A stretch of DNA of 64,000 nucleotides. Source: Arthrobacter sp. EpRS71 (GTDB lineage Bacteria; Actinomycetota; Actinomycetes; Actinomycetales; Micrococcaceae). Position 1 is the first letter of the stretch, and each line of letters starts with the position of its first letter. The position numbers and the translations under genes were made by a program. Positions 29,601-38,741 of this stretch are shown here, in pieces. The stretch spans positions 594,059 to 658,058 of the forward strand of contig NZ_LNUV01000003.1 of the NCBI RefSeq assembly GCF_001512285.1, written 5' to 3'. The notes below the pieces were generated by a model. The model searched no databases, was not told the origin of the DNA, and saw only the letters and a program-made list of their open reading frames with translations.

Positions 29601-30164
29601 GGTGTCCTCAGCCAGCACGCGGAACAGTCCATTACATCAATCATCGCCGAGGATGGACCGCACGACGGCGCCATTGTCACCATTGCCGGCATGATCACCT
29701 CGCTGAGCCGCAGGATCGCCAAAGCCAGCGGCAACGCCTACGCCCGGGCCGAAATCGAAGACCTCGGCGCCTCCATGGAGGTCATGTTCTTCGGCCAGGT
29801 GTACGGGCCCATCGCGTCGGTCCTGGCGGAGGATTTGATCGTTGTGGTCAAGGGGCGGCTGCAGCGCCGCGATGACGGCGCGGTCACCCTCAACTGCATG
29901 GAGCTTTCCGTACCGGACCTCAGCGAAAGCGTGAATGGTCCCGTGGTGATCACCATTCCCACGTTCAAGGCCACCGAAGCGGTAGTAACGGACCTGCGTG
30001 ACGTGCTGCGTACCCACCGCGGGAACTCCGAAGTCCGGCTCAAGCTCATGGGCGATACCAAGGTGGAAGTCATGGGCCTGCCCGTCCATATGCGGGTCAA
30101 CCCAAGTCCCTCGCTCTTCGGCGACCTGAAAGTGCTGTTGGGTCCGGCCTGCCTGGATCACTAG
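26604..30164 (+). CDS. dnaE: DNA polymerase III alpha subunit
   Basis: The 1186-residue replicative polymerase of the C family (DnaE1 type). The N-terminal PHP domain opens FVHLHTHTEYSMLDGAARL, and the catalytic aspartates lie in PDFDVDFDDRRR. Palm and finger motifs include GPGRGSGAGSMVAYAM and GVFQLDGGPMR. A helix-hairpin-helix region and the OB-fold (IVTIAGMITSLSRRI) follow. Length is normal for the family. Start is GTG 26604, or GTG 26607 immediately after. No partner replication gene is adjacent. Confidence 0.97.
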   Translation: MVTSSNDSFVHLHTHTEYSMLDGAARLGELFDETERLGMPALATTDHGYLFGAFDFWRKATDKGIKPIIGVEAYVTPGTARGDKERVRWGDESQRKDDVSGGGSYTHMTLLSYNNVGMRNLFRASSIASLDSVFGKWPRLDRELLNTYSEGLIATTGCPSGEVQTKLRLGLYREAVEAAAEFRDIFGAENYFCELMDHGLDIERRVTGDLLRLAKELNLPLVATNDLHYTHEHDAKAHEALLAIQSGSTLLEPTYDNGGSRFAFSGSGYYLKSPREMRELFRDHPEACDNTLLIAERCEVSFNTGANYMPRFPCPPGEDETSWLVKEVDTGLQYRYPQGIPDKVRKQADYELGVITSMGFPGYFLVVADFINWAKNNGIRVGPGRGSGAGSMVAYAMRITDLDPLQHGLIFERFLNPDRVSMPDFDVDFDDRRRSEVIDYVTKKYGDERVAMIVTYGTIKTKQALKDSSRVLGYPFSMGETLTKALPPAVMAKDIPLADIQNKESKRYSEAGDFRQLIATDPEAAKVFETALGIEGLKRQWGVHAAGVIMSSDPIIDVIPIMRRFQDGQVITQFDYPTSEGLGLIKMDFLGLRNLTIISDALENIKMNRGVDLDLENLELDDAASYELLARGDTLGVFQLDGGPMRSLLKLMKPDNFEDISAVLALYRPGPMGANAHTDYALRKNGIQEVIPIHPELEEPLKEILGGTFGLIVYQEQVMAVAQKLAGYSLGQADILRRAMGKKKKSELDKQFAGFSQGMQDNGYSMAAVKTLWDILLPFSDYAFNKAHSAAYGVISYWTAYLKAHYAPEYMAALLTSVGDDKDKSAIYLNECRRMGITVLPPDVNESSLNFTPVGTDIRFGMGAIRNVGVNVVDAMVAARTSEGKYTSFKDFLLKVPAVVCNKRTIESLIKAGAFDSLGHHRRALAMIHEEAIDSVITLKRNEAIGQFDLFAGFEDQEPEASLTTEIPDLPEWEKKDKLSFERDMLGLYVSDHPLQGLEGVLSQHAEQSITSIIAEDGPHDGAIVTIAGMITSLSRRIAKASGNAYARAEIEDLGASMEVMFFGQVYGPIASVLAEDLIVVVKGRLQRRDDGAVTLNCMELSVPDLSESVNGPVVITIPTFKATEAVVTDLRDVLRTHRGNSEVRLKLMGDTKVEVMGLPVHMRVNPSPSLFGDLKVLLGPACLDH

Positions 30165-30185
30165 GCAGGTGGCCTGCGCGCCCGG

Positions 30186-30686
30186 TCAGATCTCGTAGTC
30201 GAGCGGGGCAGGCTTGCTGTAGCCGCCGCTGTGGTACAGCAGGGGAGTGCCGTCGTCGCCGACTTGCCCGTCAACAACCTCCACCACCACCACCGCGTTG
30301 TTCTCGAAGGACAGGCGCATCTGGATCCTGCCCACGAGCCAGCCGCTGACGTCTTTGAGGATGGGGACGTCGTGGGGGCCCGGCTCCCAGTGGTCGCCGT
30401 CGAAGCGGTCGCGCGTCCGTGCGAAGCGATTGGCCAGGGCCTGGTTGTCCAGCCCCAGCATGTGGACTCCAATGTATTCCGAGTTGGCCACCGCCGGCCA
30501 GGAACTGGAGCTCCTGGCCATATTGAAGGTGAAGCGGGGTGGCTCCGCGGACAAGGAGGCCACGGAGGTGGCGGTGAATCCAAACGGGCTTCCGTTGAGG
30601 TTCGCCGTGATGATCGCCACGCCGGCCGCGTGCCGACGGAACATCTCCCTGAAAGTCTGATCGAAGCCGGATGGTTCGCTTGACAC
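30186..30686 (-). CDS. Flavin reductase-like (FMN-binding split-barrel) protein
   Basis: A 166-residue member of the flavin reductase-like domain family, which uses NAD(P)H to reduce FMN/FAD, often for a partner monooxygenase. Signatures include MFRRHAAGVAIITANLNG, GFTATSVASLSAEPP and FNMARSSSSW. No monooxygenase partner is adjacent, so its substrate is open. I chose the GTG at 30686 because AGGAG lies eight bases upstream. The frame extends to 30818, but the extra 44 residues are not family-like and would overlap the divergent gene. Confidence 0.88.
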   Translation of the reverse strand: MSSEPSGFDQTFREMFRRHAAGVAIITANLNGSPFGFTATSVASLSAEPPRFTFNMARSSSSWPAVANSEYIGVHMLGLDNQALANRFARTRDRFDGDHWEPGPHDVPILKDVSGWLVGRIQMRLSFENNAVVVVEVVDGQVGDDGTPLLYHSGGYSKPAPLDYEI

Positions 30687-30797
30687 GTGGGTATTCTCCT
30701 GAATTGTGGCGGTACATCTCACCTTCAGGGTATTCCTCCCATACTGCGAGACCCACATTTTGTTGAGTAGGCATGAACCTTTGTTAATGTGTGTTGC

Positions 30798-31331
30798 ATG
30801 ACCGAGCCAACAATGCACGCCCCCGCCGTTGCAGAACCGATACCCATGGTGAAGCCGCGCAGGTCCAAGGAGGTTCTTTGGCTGGTCCTTCCGGCTGCTT
30901 TGGGCGTGGTGGCCGGGGTGATCTGGTGGCTGCTTGCTCCGGGCGGGCTGAACCTGGTGTCCGGCAATCCGGATCTTGCGACGGCGGCCAATCCTGATAC
31001 GTGGCTTCCGCGGGACCTGGTCCTTGGAGCTTTGATGGTGCTGGCAGGCTGCCTCACCGGACTCATGCTTGACGGTAAGTTACAGGGTGAGGGTTCCGGG
31101 CGACGTTTGACCTTTGCCCTTGTTGGCGGCGCTGCGGGAGCGCTTATCGCGTGGCTGGTGGGGTTGCTTACCGCCCAGGTGCTGGGCCCAGCCCCGGATC
31201 CGGCTCTTGGCCCCGGGTTTGGTTTTACTCTTCGCTCCTACGCCGTGCTGGTTCTGTGGCCGGCTGCGATCGCCTTCATCACGTTTGTCCTTTCCCTGTT
31301 CGGGGTTCTGTCAAAGAAGCCCGTAAAATAG
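30798..31331 (+). CDS. Membrane protein, DUF2567-like
   Basis: A 177-residue protein with four hydrophobic segments (about 29-48, 76-95, 105-128, 146-170) and a basic N-terminal patch (KPRRSKEV). The pattern WLLAPGG near the first segment resembles the DUF2567 group of actinobacterial membrane proteins. It is divergent from the flavin reductase gene and is followed five bases later by hisD. Function unknown. The ATG at 30798 is preferred over one at 30789. Confidence 0.75.
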   Translation: MTEPTMHAPAVAEPIPMVKPRRSKEVLWLVLPAALGVVAGVIWWLLAPGGLNLVSGNPDLATAANPDTWLPRDLVLGALMVLAGCLTGLMLDGKLQGEGSGRRLTFALVGGAAGALIAWLVGLLTAQVLGPAPDPALGPGFGFTLRSYAVLVLWPAAIAFITFVLSLFGVLSKKPVK

Positions 31332-31335
31332 CGGG

Positions 31336-32709
31336 GTGACCACTTCCTCGGATACTTCTGCCCCCTCCACTGACGCCCTGAACTTCCGGAGCATCGATTT
31401 CCGGGGCCGCCACCTCTCCTTGGCGGAGCTGCGTGCGGCTGTGCCCAGGGCGCAGCATCAGACCATGGCAGACGCGGAGCAGAAGGTCCTTGACATCATT
31501 TCCGACGTCCGTAGGCGGGGCTTTGCCGCCCTGGGCGAATTGGCAAGGAAATTCGACGGCGTGGAACAGTCCCACCCCCGGGTCCCGGCTGAGGCGCTCA
31601 CCAGGGCCCTGGCCGAACTTGATCCCCAGGTACGGGCCGCCTTGGAGGAGTCCATCAAACGTGCCCGGCAGTTTGCTGACCAGCAGCGCCCTGCCAACGT
31701 GGATGTCCAACTTGGCGACGGCGCTGTTGTCAGCCAAAACTGGATCCCGGTGGGTCGCGTCGGACTCTACGTCCCGGGTGGACTGGCGCCCCTGGCATCA
31801 TCGGTCATCATGAACGTCGTCCCGGCGGTTGCTGCCGGCGTCGAGTCCATTGCGCTGGCCTCCCCGCCTCAGAAAGACTTCGATGGCCTTCCGCACCCCA
31901 CCATCCTCGCCGCCGCGAAGCTCTTGGGCATCGATGAGGTGTATGCCATCGGTGGTGCGCAGGCGATTGTTTCGTTTGCCTACGGCATCCCGGGAAGCGG
32001 AGATGAATTGCCCCTTGAGCCTGTTGACGTGGTCACGGGACCGGGGAACATCTTCGTGGCCACAGCCAAGCGGCTGGTCAAGGGTGTGGTGGGCATTGAC
32101 TCTGAGGCCGGGACGACGGAGATCGCCATTCTCGCCGACTCCACTGCGCAGGCTCCGTTGGTGGCCGCCGATCTCATCAGCCAGGCCGAGCATGACCCCA
32201 AAGCAGCCTCCGTCCTGGTGACGGACTCCGCAGAGCTGGCTGACGCCGTCGTGCTTGAACTGGCACGGCAAGCCGGTGCCACCAAGCACAGTGCCCGCGT
32301 CCTTGAGGCGCTCTCCGGGCCGCAGTCCGGTGTGGTGCTGGTGGATGATCTCGAGCAGGGCATCGCGGTCTGCAACGCGTACGCCGCTGAGCACCTGGAA
32401 ATCATGACCACGGAGGCAGCCGCCGTCGCGTCGCGGATCCGTAACGCCGGGGCGATTTTCGTGGGCGATTACAGTCCGGTGAGCTTGGGCGACTACTGCG
32501 CCGGGTCCAACCACGTACTGCCCACCAGCGGGACGGCTGCTTTCTCCTCGGGGCTCAATGTCACCACCTTCCTCCGGGCAGTCCAGGTCATCAATTATGA
32601 CCGCGCCGCTTTGGAGCAGGTCAGCGGTCATATAGAGAGCCTGTCCGGTGCTGAAGACCTCCCTGGCCACGGTGACGCTGTCCGGATCCGCTTCGCTCAG
32701 GGGCTTTAA
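31336..32709 (+). CDS. hisD: Histidinol dehydrogenase
   Basis: A 457-residue zinc enzyme catalysing the last two oxidation steps of histidine synthesis (L-histidinol to L-histidine, NAD+ dependent). Motifs include [44 protein letters not shown], and the zinc-site region AEHLEIMT with [13 protein letters not shown]. The GTG start at 31336 follows GCGGGG weakly. No other his gene follows here: the next gene is nrdR after a gap carrying candidate NrdR boxes. Confidence 0.97.
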   Translation: MTTSSDTSAPSTDALNFRSIDFRGRHLSLAELRAAVPRAQHQTMADAEQKVLDIISDVRRRGFAALGELARKFDGVEQSHPRVPAEALTRALAELDPQVRAALEESIKRARQFADQQRPANVDVQLGDGAVVSQNWIPVGRVGLYVPGGLAPLASSVIMNVVPAVAAGVESIALASPPQKDFDGLPHPTILAAAKLLGIDEVYAIGGAQAIVSFAYGIPGSGDELPLEPVDVVTGPGNIFVATAKRLVKGVVGIDSEAGTTEIAILADSTAQAPLVAADLISQAEHDPKAASVLVTDSAELADAVVLELARQAGATKHSARVLEALSGPQSGVVLVDDLEQGIAVCNAYAAEHLEIMTTEAAAVASRIRNAGAIFVGDYSPVSLGDYCAGSNHVLPTSGTAAFSSGLNVTTFLRAVQVINYDRAALEQVSGHIESLSGAEDLPGHGDAVRIRFAQGL

Positions 32710-32710
32710 C

Positions 32711-32746
32711 CACTACATATAAGGGTGCCTACTACTACATGTAGTA
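32711..32746 (+). promoter_or_regulatory. Candidate NrdR boxes upstream of nrdR
   Basis: In the 166-base gap before nrdR, TACTACATGTAGTA at 32733-32746 is a perfect 14-bp palindrome. A related half-conserved copy, CACTACATATAAGG, lies at 32711-32724. Their centres are 22 bp apart, about two helical turns. NrdR is known to bind paired AT-rich palindromic boxes, so autoregulation of nrdR is the natural reading. The second box is imperfect. Confidence 0.5.
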
Positions 32747-32875
32747 ATTACACGCTTGTCATTACGGGACGGCTGACCGTAAACTGGTGCCGGAAGTGAA
32801 TCTTCCGGCACCTTTTGCGTATCCGGCGTCCTGCCGCATTCGATTCCGTGCCGGAGCTGTCAGGGGAGGCCCAGC

Positions 32876-33376
32876 GTGTATTGTCCGTTCTGCCGGAATC
32901 CCGACTCCCGCGTCGTCGACAGCCGTATGGCTGACGACGGCTCCTCCATCCGCCGCCGCCGCCAATGCCCGGAATGTGGACGCCGCTTCACCACTGTTGA
33001 AACCACCAGTTTGTCCGTCATCAAGAGGTCGGGCGTCGGTGAACCGTTCAGCCGGATCAAGGTCATCAGCGGAGTGCGCAAGGCCTGCCAGGGACGTCCC
33101 GTCACCGAAGACGACCTCGCCATGCTGGCCCAGGAAGTCGAGGAGAACATTCGTTCCTCCGGCGCAGCGGAAATCGATGCCCACGAGGTGGGCCTGGCCA
33201 TTCTGGGCCCGTTGAGAAAGCTTGATGAAGTGGCGTACCTTCGCTTTGCCAGTGTCTACCAGGCGTTCGAGTCTTTGGAAGACTTCGAGTCAGCCATCTC
33301 GCTGCTCCGCCATGAGGCAGAAGAGGCCAAGGCAGGCGCCAAAGAAGCCACAGGTTCAGGAAAGAGCCAACTCTAG
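32876..33376 (+). CDS. nrdR: Ribonucleotide reductase regulator NrdR
   Basis: A 166-residue ATP/dATP-sensing repressor of ribonucleotide reductase genes. The N-terminal zinc ribbon has Cys3, Cys6, Cys31 and Cys34 (MYCPFC...QCPEC). The ATP-cone domain follows at about residues 46-136 (LSVIKRSG...[16 protein letters not shown]). The tail after about residue 148 is a short charged extension. The GTG start at 32876 gives the universal MYCPFC opening. Confidence 0.97.
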   Translation: MYCPFCRNPDSRVVDSRMADDGSSIRRRRQCPECGRRFTTVETTSLSVIKRSGVGEPFSRIKVISGVRKACQGRPVTEDDLAMLAQEVEENIRSSGAAEIDAHEVGLAILGPLRKLDEVAYLRFASVYQAFESLEDFESAISLLRHEAEEAKAGAKEATGSGKSQL

Positions 33377-33437
33377 CTCCGGTGGCGGCAGCGGAGGGGA
33401 AGCCGCAGCCGTCACCGGCATCAATGACGGTCCGGCG

Positions 33438-34217
33438 TCATCGCCCGCCAGCCACGGGGAGCACCGCTCCCGTAATGTATCCGGCGGCGTCGGACATCAG
33501 CCACATCACTGCAGCTGCCACCTCTTCCGGTTCAGCTCCACGCCCCATGGGAATAGTTGGGTTCAGTCGCTCCACCCGGTCCGGCATTCCCGCCGCCGCA
33601 TGAAGACCGGTGTTGGTGCTCCCCGGGGCAACGGCATTGACACGGATGCCCTGTTTGGCCACTTCTGCTGCCAGACCCACCGTCAGGACGTCAACGGCGC
33701 CCTTGGTGGCCGCGTAGTGGACCCAGGTGCCGGGCGAGCCGGCCTTGGTGGCTGTGGAGGAGATGTTGACGATGGATCCGCCGTTGCCGCCGTTGGCTGT
33801 AGAGAGTCTCCGGACGGCTTCCTGGCACATGAAGATCATGCCGGCAACGTTCACGTCAACAACCCGCTGGACCGTTTCGGCCGGTACTTCCACCAGGGTA
33901 CCGATCAGATTCCCGGTGACAGCCGCGTTGTTGATGACGGCCGTTACGGGACCCATGACGGCAGATTCGTCGAACAGGCGTACGACGTCGGCGGGCTGGC
34001 TGACGTCTGCCTGCACGGGCAGCGCCTGGCCGCCGTGGGCAATAATGTCCCGGACCACCGCCTCGGCGCCGTCGCTGTCTGCAGAATAATTGACCACGAC
34101 ATCATAGCCGGCAGCCGCCGCGGCCTTTGCCACGGCGGCACCGATCCCGCGGCTGGCGCCCGTGACGATCGCGACTCCCGCTGCATTACCCCTGGCAGTA
34201 GTCCGGTCCCCGGCCAT
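33438..34217 (-). CDS. SDR family oxidoreductase
   Basis: A 259-residue short-chain dehydrogenase/reductase. The cofactor loop TGASRGIGAAVA, the NNAAVTG strand-4 motif, catalytic Ser (NISSTATKAG) and the YAATK catalytic Tyr/Lys are all present. The C-terminus shows IRVNAVAPGSTNTGL and YITGAVLPVAGG. Pattern is closest to 3-oxoacyl-ACP or sugar reductase-type SDRs, but the substrate cannot be named. I chose the ATG at 34217. It lies seven bases after the ppgK stop on the same strand, so both are likely one unit. Confidence 0.9.
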   Translation of the reverse strand: MAGDRTTARGNAAGVAIVTGASRGIGAAVAKAAAAAGYDVVVNYSADSDGAEAVVRDIIAHGGQALPVQADVSQPADVVRLFDESAVMGPVTAVINNAAVTGNLIGTLVEVPAETVQRVVDVNVAGMIFMCQEAVRRLSTANGGNGGSIVNISSTATKAGSPGTWVHYAATKGAVDVLTVGLAAEVAKQGIRVNAVAPGSTNTGLHAAAGMPDRVERLNPTIPMGRGAEPEEVAAAVMWLMSDAAGYITGAVLPVAGGR

Positions 34218-34224
34218 GCCGCGG

Positions 34225-35043
34225 CTACTTCGCGAGTTTGTGGTGCAACGCGACCTCAAGCGCGGCGCCCACGATCCCGGCGTCGTTCTTCAACTTTGCC
34301 GTGACGATCTTGGTCCGCAACTGAAGGTGCGGGAAGTACTCGTCGGAGCGCTTCGAAATGCCGCCCCCCACAATGAAGAGCTCAGGGGAAAACAGGAACT
34401 CAACGTGCTGGAGGTAGCGGTTCAACAGGACACCGTACTCGTCCCAGCTCAGGCCATCGCGTTCGCGGGCCACAGCTGAGGCTTTCGTCTCGGCGTCATG
34501 TCCGTCCACCTCGAGGTGGCCGAGCTCAGCATTGGGGACCAACTGACCGTTGAAGATAAAGGCGGATCCGATCCCTGTACCCAAGGTGATCACCAGGACG
34601 GTGCCATCCACACCTTCGCCGGCGCCGTAGCGGGCTTCGGCGAGGCCCGCCGCGTCGGCGTCATTAATGACCTCAACGGGGCGGCCAAGGCGCTTGGTGA
34701 ACGTGGCATCGATGTCGGTGCTGAGCCAGGTCTTGTCCACGTTGGCCGCCGAGTTGACCACGCCGTGCTGAATGATGCCCGGGAAAGTTACTCCCACCGG
34801 CGTGTCCGCTGCCGGAGCATCGGGACGGCTGGAGAGTTCCTCGACGATTTGGGCAACTACCTCAGCCACAGCCTCAGGGGTGGCGGGTTGCGGAGTGGGG
34901 ACGCGGAAGCGGTCGCCAATCAGCTTGCCCTTCTTCAGGTCGACAATGCCGCCCTTGATGCCGGTGCCGCCGATGTCGATACCGATCAACGGGGCGTTCT
35001 TGTGGGTCTTCTCATCCTTCTTGGACAATGCATTTCCGATCAT
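34225..35043 (-). CDS. ppgK: Polyphosphate glucokinase (ROK family)
   Basis: A 272-residue ROK-family kinase that phosphorylates glucose with polyphosphate or ATP. The N-terminal phosphate loop [17 protein letters not shown] and the PpgK-type core ([41 protein letters not shown]) are clear. [13 protein letters not shown] replaces the zinc-binding HxCxxC motif of other ROK proteins, as in actinobacterial PpgK. The start is uncertain: ATG 35043, ATG 35067, or TTG 35028 giving an LSKKDEK opening like relatives. Confidence 0.93.
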   Translation of the reverse strand: MIGNALSKKDEKTHKNAPLIGIDIGGTGIKGGIVDLKKGKLIGDRFRVPTPQPATPEAVAEVVAQIVEELSSRPDAPAADTPVGVTFPGIIQHGVVNSAANVDKTWLSTDIDATFTKRLGRPVEVINDADAAGLAEARYGAGEGVDGTVLVITLGTGIGSAFIFNGQLVPNAELGHLEVDGHDAETKASAVARERDGLSWDEYGVLLNRYLQHVEFLFSPELFIVGGGISKRSDEYFPHLQLRTKIVTAKLKNDAGIVGAALEVALHHKLAK

Positions 35044-35100
35044 GGCAGGAGGGGATGGGCATGGCACAGCCGCCCGGGCTGCGGGGACCTTCCAGAGAGC

Positions 35101-35979
35101 TCAGGGAAGGGTAAGGATTTCCGCGCCGGTCTCGGTGACCAGCAGGGTGTGTTCGAATTGGGCCGTGCGTTTGTGGTCCTTGGTGACAACCGTCCAGTCA
35201 TCGGACCACATCTCCCATTCGATGGTGCCGAGGGTCAGCATGGGTTCGATGGTGAACACCATGCCTGCCTCGATCACTGTGTTGTACGCCGGGGCTGCGT
35301 CGTAATGCGGAATGATGAGGCCGGTGTGGAAGGCCTCACCCACGCCGTGGCCGGTGAAATCCCTGACGACGCCGTAGCCGAAGCGTTTGGCATAGGACTG
35401 GATTGCCCGGCCGATTACGTTGATTTCGCGGCCAGGGGCCACGGCCTTGATGGCCCGGTTGAGTGACTCCTGCGTACGCTCAACCAGCAAACGGGACTCT
35501 TCATCCACGTCGCCAACCAGGAAAGTGTAATTAGTATCCCCATGCACTCCGTTGATGAAGGCGGTGATGTCAATGTTCAGGATGTCGCCATCCTGGACCA
35601 CGGTTGAGTCGGGGATGCCGTGGCAAATGACTTCGTTGAGGGAGGAACACAGCGATTTGGGGAACCCGCGGTATCCGAGTGTGGAGGGGTATGCCTGGTG
35701 ATCCAGAAGAAACTCGTGGCCAACCCTGTCCAGCTGGTCCGTGGTGACGCCGGGCTGGATGTGCTTGCCTACCTCGACGATCGCCTGCGCGGCGATCTTT
35801 CCCGCAATCCTGATCTTCTCGATGGTCTCAGGAGACTTCACTTCAGAACCGGTGAACTTGGCGGGTGCCTTCTTGCCTACATACTCCGGCCTGGGAATGG
35901 ATGCCGGGACGGGTCGTTCAGGGGTGATGGTTCCCGGAGTGAGGGCGCCAATGGGTGCAGTCGAAGCAAGAGAAGGCAT
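35101..35979 (-). CDS. map: Type I methionine aminopeptidase
   Basis: A 292-residue metalloprotease removing initiator methionine. Metal ligands lie in [18 protein letters not shown] (two Asp), [12 protein letters not shown] (His) and the terminal MVFTIEPML and [12 protein letters not shown] segments (Glu). An N-terminal extension of about 40 residues with a PxPxxRPEYVGK motif, typical of actinobacterial MetAP1c, precedes the catalytic domain. I chose the ATG at 35979. The upstream frame to 36024 is not family-like. Confidence 0.96.
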   Translation of the reverse strand: MPSLASTAPIGALTPGTITPERPVPASIPRPEYVGKKAPAKFTGSEVKSPETIEKIRIAGKIAAQAIVEVGKHIQPGVTTDQLDRVGHEFLLDHQAYPSTLGYRGFPKSLCSSLNEVICHGIPDSTVVQDGDILNIDITAFINGVHGDTNYTFLVGDVDEESRLLVERTQESLNRAIKAVAPGREINVIGRAIQSYAKRFGYGVVRDFTGHGVGEAFHTGLIIPHYDAAPAYNTVIEAGMVFTIEPMLTLGTIEWEMWSDDWTVVTKDHKRTAQFEHTLLVTETGAEILTLP

Positions 35980-36085
35980 AGATTGATCATATAAGGCACA
36001 CAAGAGACGCAAGTAACAAAGCATGGCCGGGTACCCGTGACCCCGCCAACGTTACGCGTCGAAGTCACCAAATGGAGGAGGAGAA

Positions 36086-36250
36086 GTGACGGAGTACTGG
36101 TACAACGTCAAAACGCACGAGATCGAAGAGGACGCAATGTCCGATTGGACCCAGCTGATTGGCCCCTATAAAACCAGGGAAGAGGCTGAGCACGCCTTGG
36201 AGAAGGTCAAAGCACGCAATGAGACGTGGGACGCCCAGGATGACGACTAG
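36086..36250 (+). CDS. Small conserved-type protein (54 aa, SPOR-like)
   Basis: A 54-residue reading frame with a GTG start right after GGAGGAGGAGAA, a very strong ribosome site. The sequence (VTEYWYNVKTHEIEEDAM, then GPYKTREEAEHALEKVKARN) resembles short actinobacterial proteins annotated as SPOR-domain-like: Tyr/Trp pair, GPY and an amphipathic helix. It is acidic, with no signal peptide or membrane segment. Function unknown. Confidence 0.8.
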   Translation: MTEYWYNVKTHEIEEDAMSDWTQLIGPYKTREEAEHALEKVKARNETWDAQDDD

Positions 36251-36295
36251 CTGTACCAGCCCGGTAGGCAGGCCCAGGCAACTGGAAGGCCGCGA

Positions 36296-37201
36296 CTAGA
36301 AGGAGTGCTCGGGTCCGGGGAACTGTCCGGACCGGACATCCTCCCCGTAAGCGGCCGCCGCATCACTCAATGTGGTGCGGAGATCCGCGTATTGCTTGAC
36401 GAATTTTGCCATCTTTCCTCCTCGCAATCCTGCCATGTCCTGCCATACGAGCACCTGCCCCGTGGTGCTCTTGCCAGCGCCGATACCGACGGTGGGCACC
36501 CGCAAGGCGGCATCCACAGCGGCTGCGGTTTCGGCCGGGACCATTTCCATGAGGACACTGAAAGCGCCCGCATCCTGCAGGGCAACTGCATCCTCCACGA
36601 TCCGCTGGGAGTCATCCCCACGGCCCTGAACGCGGTAACCACCCAACGAGTGCTCGCTCTGCGGCGTGAAGCCAACGTGGGCCATAACCGGGATACCGGC
36701 CTGCACCATGGCTCTCACGGTTTCCGCGTAGTAGGCCGTGCCTTCGATCTTGACGGCATGGGCCAGGCCCTCCTTGAGGAACCTGACGCCAGTGGCAACT
36801 GCCTGTTCTTTGGACACCTCATAGCTGCCAAAAGGCAGGTCCGCCACCACCAGCGCGCGCTTGGCAGACCTGCTCACTGCCCGCGTCAAGGGCAGGAGCT
36901 CGTCCACCGTGACGGGAAGGCTCGTCTCATTGCCGAACACATTGTTGGAAGCGGAGTCGCCTACCAGCAGGACTTCAATTCCGGCCTGATCAAAGATCTC
37001 GGCGGTGTACTGCTCATAAGCGGTCAGCATTGCAAAGTGCTCACCGTTGTCCTTGGCCTGCTGGAGATGGTGTATCCGGACCCGGCTGACAGGCTTCCTG
37101 CCCGCCGCTGACGGCGCAGGGGCAGCAGCTGCCGGGCCCGTGCCGTAGGGTGCGGGAACTTCGGCGGGCGTGGTGGACTCAGGAAGGTTGCTCGGGGCCA
37201 T
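36296..37201 (-). CDS. panB: 3-methyl-2-oxobutanoate hydroxymethyltransferase
   Basis: A 301-residue TIM-barrel enzyme that makes ketopantoate from 2-oxoisovalerate and methylene-tetrahydrofolate, the first step of pantothenate synthesis. Family motifs include [56 protein letters not shown] and [18 protein letters not shown]. The N-terminal ~30 residues are a Pro/Ala-rich extension. No panC or panD lies in the window. Confidence 0.96.
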   Translation of the reverse strand: MAPSNLPESTTPAEVPAPYGTGPAAAAPAPSAAGRKPVSRVRIHHLQQAKDNGEHFAMLTAYEQYTAEIFDQAGIEVLLVGDSASNNVFGNETSLPVTVDELLPLTRAVSRSAKRALVVADLPFGSYEVSKEQAVATGVRFLKEGLAHAVKIEGTAYYAETVRAMVQAGIPVMAHVGFTPQSEHSLGGYRVQGRGDDSQRIVEDAVALQDAGAFSVLMEMVPAETAAAVDAALRVPTVGIGAGKSTTGQVLVWQDMAGLRGGKMAKFVKQYADLRTTLSDAAAAYGEDVRSGQFPGPEHSF

Positions 37202-37250
37202 GGATAGAGCCTAAGCGGTGCCGACGGCGGCTGCCACCAGTGTGCTCGGC

Positions 37251-37276
37251 GTCACCTTATGTAAACGCTGTGTTAC
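37251..37276 (+). promoter_or_regulatory. Possible partial GlnR site before glnA2
   Basis: In the gap between panB and glnA2 the order GTCAC-N6-TAAAC-N5-GTTAC appears at 37251-37276. It resembles the first half of the actinobacterial GlnR consensus (GTnAC-N6-GAAAC) but is off by one base in spacing and lacks the fourth element. It is much weaker than the site upstream of glnA at 48510-48547. Confidence 0.25.
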
Positions 37277-37391
37277 GCGCAGGTCCTGCTGCGGCATTAG
37301 CACGGAACTCTTAGTAGAGTGAAGGCTGAGCTGTCGTGGCTTCTATCCATTGAAACCAGCGGCATGGACACCGAATCGGAAAAGAGGCCCT

Positions 37392-38732
37392 ATGGACCGC
37401 CAGCAAGAGTTCGTTCTGCGGACGATCGAAGAGCGTGACGTGCGCTTCGTACGCTTGTGGTTCACCGACGTCGTGGGTTCCCTCAAATCGGTGGCGCTTG
37501 CGCCGGCCGAAGTGGAGGGTGCCTTTGAGGAAGGCCTTGGCTTTGACGGTTCAGCCATTGAAGGCCTGGCCCGGGTGTTCGAGTCGGACATGCTTGCGCA
37601 GCCGGATCCGTCCACGTTCCAGATCCTGCCGTGGCGTGGCGAGACAGAGCAGACGTCGCGGATGTTCTGCGATGTCCTCACCCCCGACGGTGAGCCATCT
37701 GCCGCCGACCCCCGCAACGTCCTCAAGCGGACCCTTGCGAAGGCCGCTGATATGGGCTTCACCTGCTACACCCACCCTGAGATTGAGTTCTATCTGTTGA
37801 AGTCCAAGGACCTCGGTCCTGACGGCGCTCCTGAGCCCGTGGACGAAGGCGGCTACTTTGACCACGTACCAGGTGGCGTAGCGCAGGACTTCCGCCGTAC
37901 TGCGGTCACCATGCTCGAATCCGTCGGCATCTCGGTGGAATTCAGCCACCACGAGGCCGGCCCGGGCCAGAACGAGATCGACCTCCGCTATGCGGATGCG
38001 CTTCAGACCGCGGATAACATCATGACGTTCCGGACGGTCATCAAAGAAGTTGCCCTTCAGCAGGGTACGTACGCCACCTTCATGCCCAAGCCGTTCACGG
38101 ACCACCCCGGTTCAGGCATGCACACCCACTTCTCGCTCTTCGAGGGCGACACCAATGCGTTCTTCGAAGCCGGTGCCGAGTTCCAGCTGTCCAAGACGGC
38201 TCGCCAGTTCATTGCTGGAATCCTCAAGCACGCTCCTGAATTCACAGCCGTCACCAATCAGTTCGTCAACTCCTACAAACGCCTCTGGGGCGGCGGCGAG
38301 GCCCCCAGTTACCTGAGCTGGGGCCACAACAACCGCTCGGCGTTGGTTCGCGTTCCGCTGTACAAGCCCGGCAAAGGCCAGTCGGCGCGCATCGAATACC
38401 GCGGTATCGACAGCGCAACCAACCCGTACCTGGCTTACGCCGTCCTGCTGGGCGCCGGTCTGAAGGGCATCGAGGAAGGTTACGAGCTTCCCGCCGCAGC
38501 TGAAGACGACGTATGGTCGTTGACCACCGCGGAGCGACGCGCCATGGGGCACGCTCCTTTGCCGGCCAGCCTCCACGATGCCATTCGCGCCATGGAGGAA
38601 TCCGAATTGGTGGCCGAGATCCTGGGGGAGCAAGTGTTCGAACACTTCCTGCGCAACAAGCGCGCGGAATGGCAGGACTACCGCCTCCAGGTCACCCCGT
38701 ACGAGTTGCAGCGCAACCTCGGCATTCTCTAG
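37392..38732 (+). CDS. glnA2: Glutamine synthetase, GlnA2 type
   Basis: A 446-residue glutamine synthetase of the short type (compare M. tuberculosis GlnA2, about 446 aa). Active-site and metal motifs include GFDGSAIEG, PEIEFYLLKS, EVALQQGTYATFMPKP and GSGMHTHFSLFE, plus ARIEYRGIDSATNPYLAYAVL (read in parts). The loop that carries the adenylylation Tyr in GlnA1 reads EDDVWSLTTAE here, with no Tyr, so GlnE should not regulate it. The ATG at 37392 follows AGAGG. It is followed nine bases later by glnE. Confidence 0.95.
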   Translation: MDRQQEFVLRTIEERDVRFVRLWFTDVVGSLKSVALAPAEVEGAFEEGLGFDGSAIEGLARVFESDMLAQPDPSTFQILPWRGETEQTSRMFCDVLTPDGEPSAADPRNVLKRTLAKAADMGFTCYTHPEIEFYLLKSKDLGPDGAPEPVDEGGYFDHVPGGVAQDFRRTAVTMLESVGISVEFSHHEAGPGQNEIDLRYADALQTADNIMTFRTVIKEVALQQGTYATFMPKPFTDHPGSGMHTHFSLFEGDTNAFFEAGAEFQLSKTARQFIAGILKHAPEFTAVTNQFVNSYKRLWGGGEAPSYLSWGHNNRSALVRVPLYKPGKGQSARIEYRGIDSATNPYLAYAVLLGAGLKGIEEGYELPAAAEDDVWSLTTAERRAMGHAPLPASLHDAIRAMEESELVAEILGEQVFEHFLRNKRAEWQDYRLQVTPYELQRNLGIL

Positions 38733-38741
38733 GCCAGGGCC

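Noticed and set aside
33222..34304. 360-codon + strand frame over the SDR gene
   Set aside because: Antisense shadow; the SDR motifs on the minus strand are complete.
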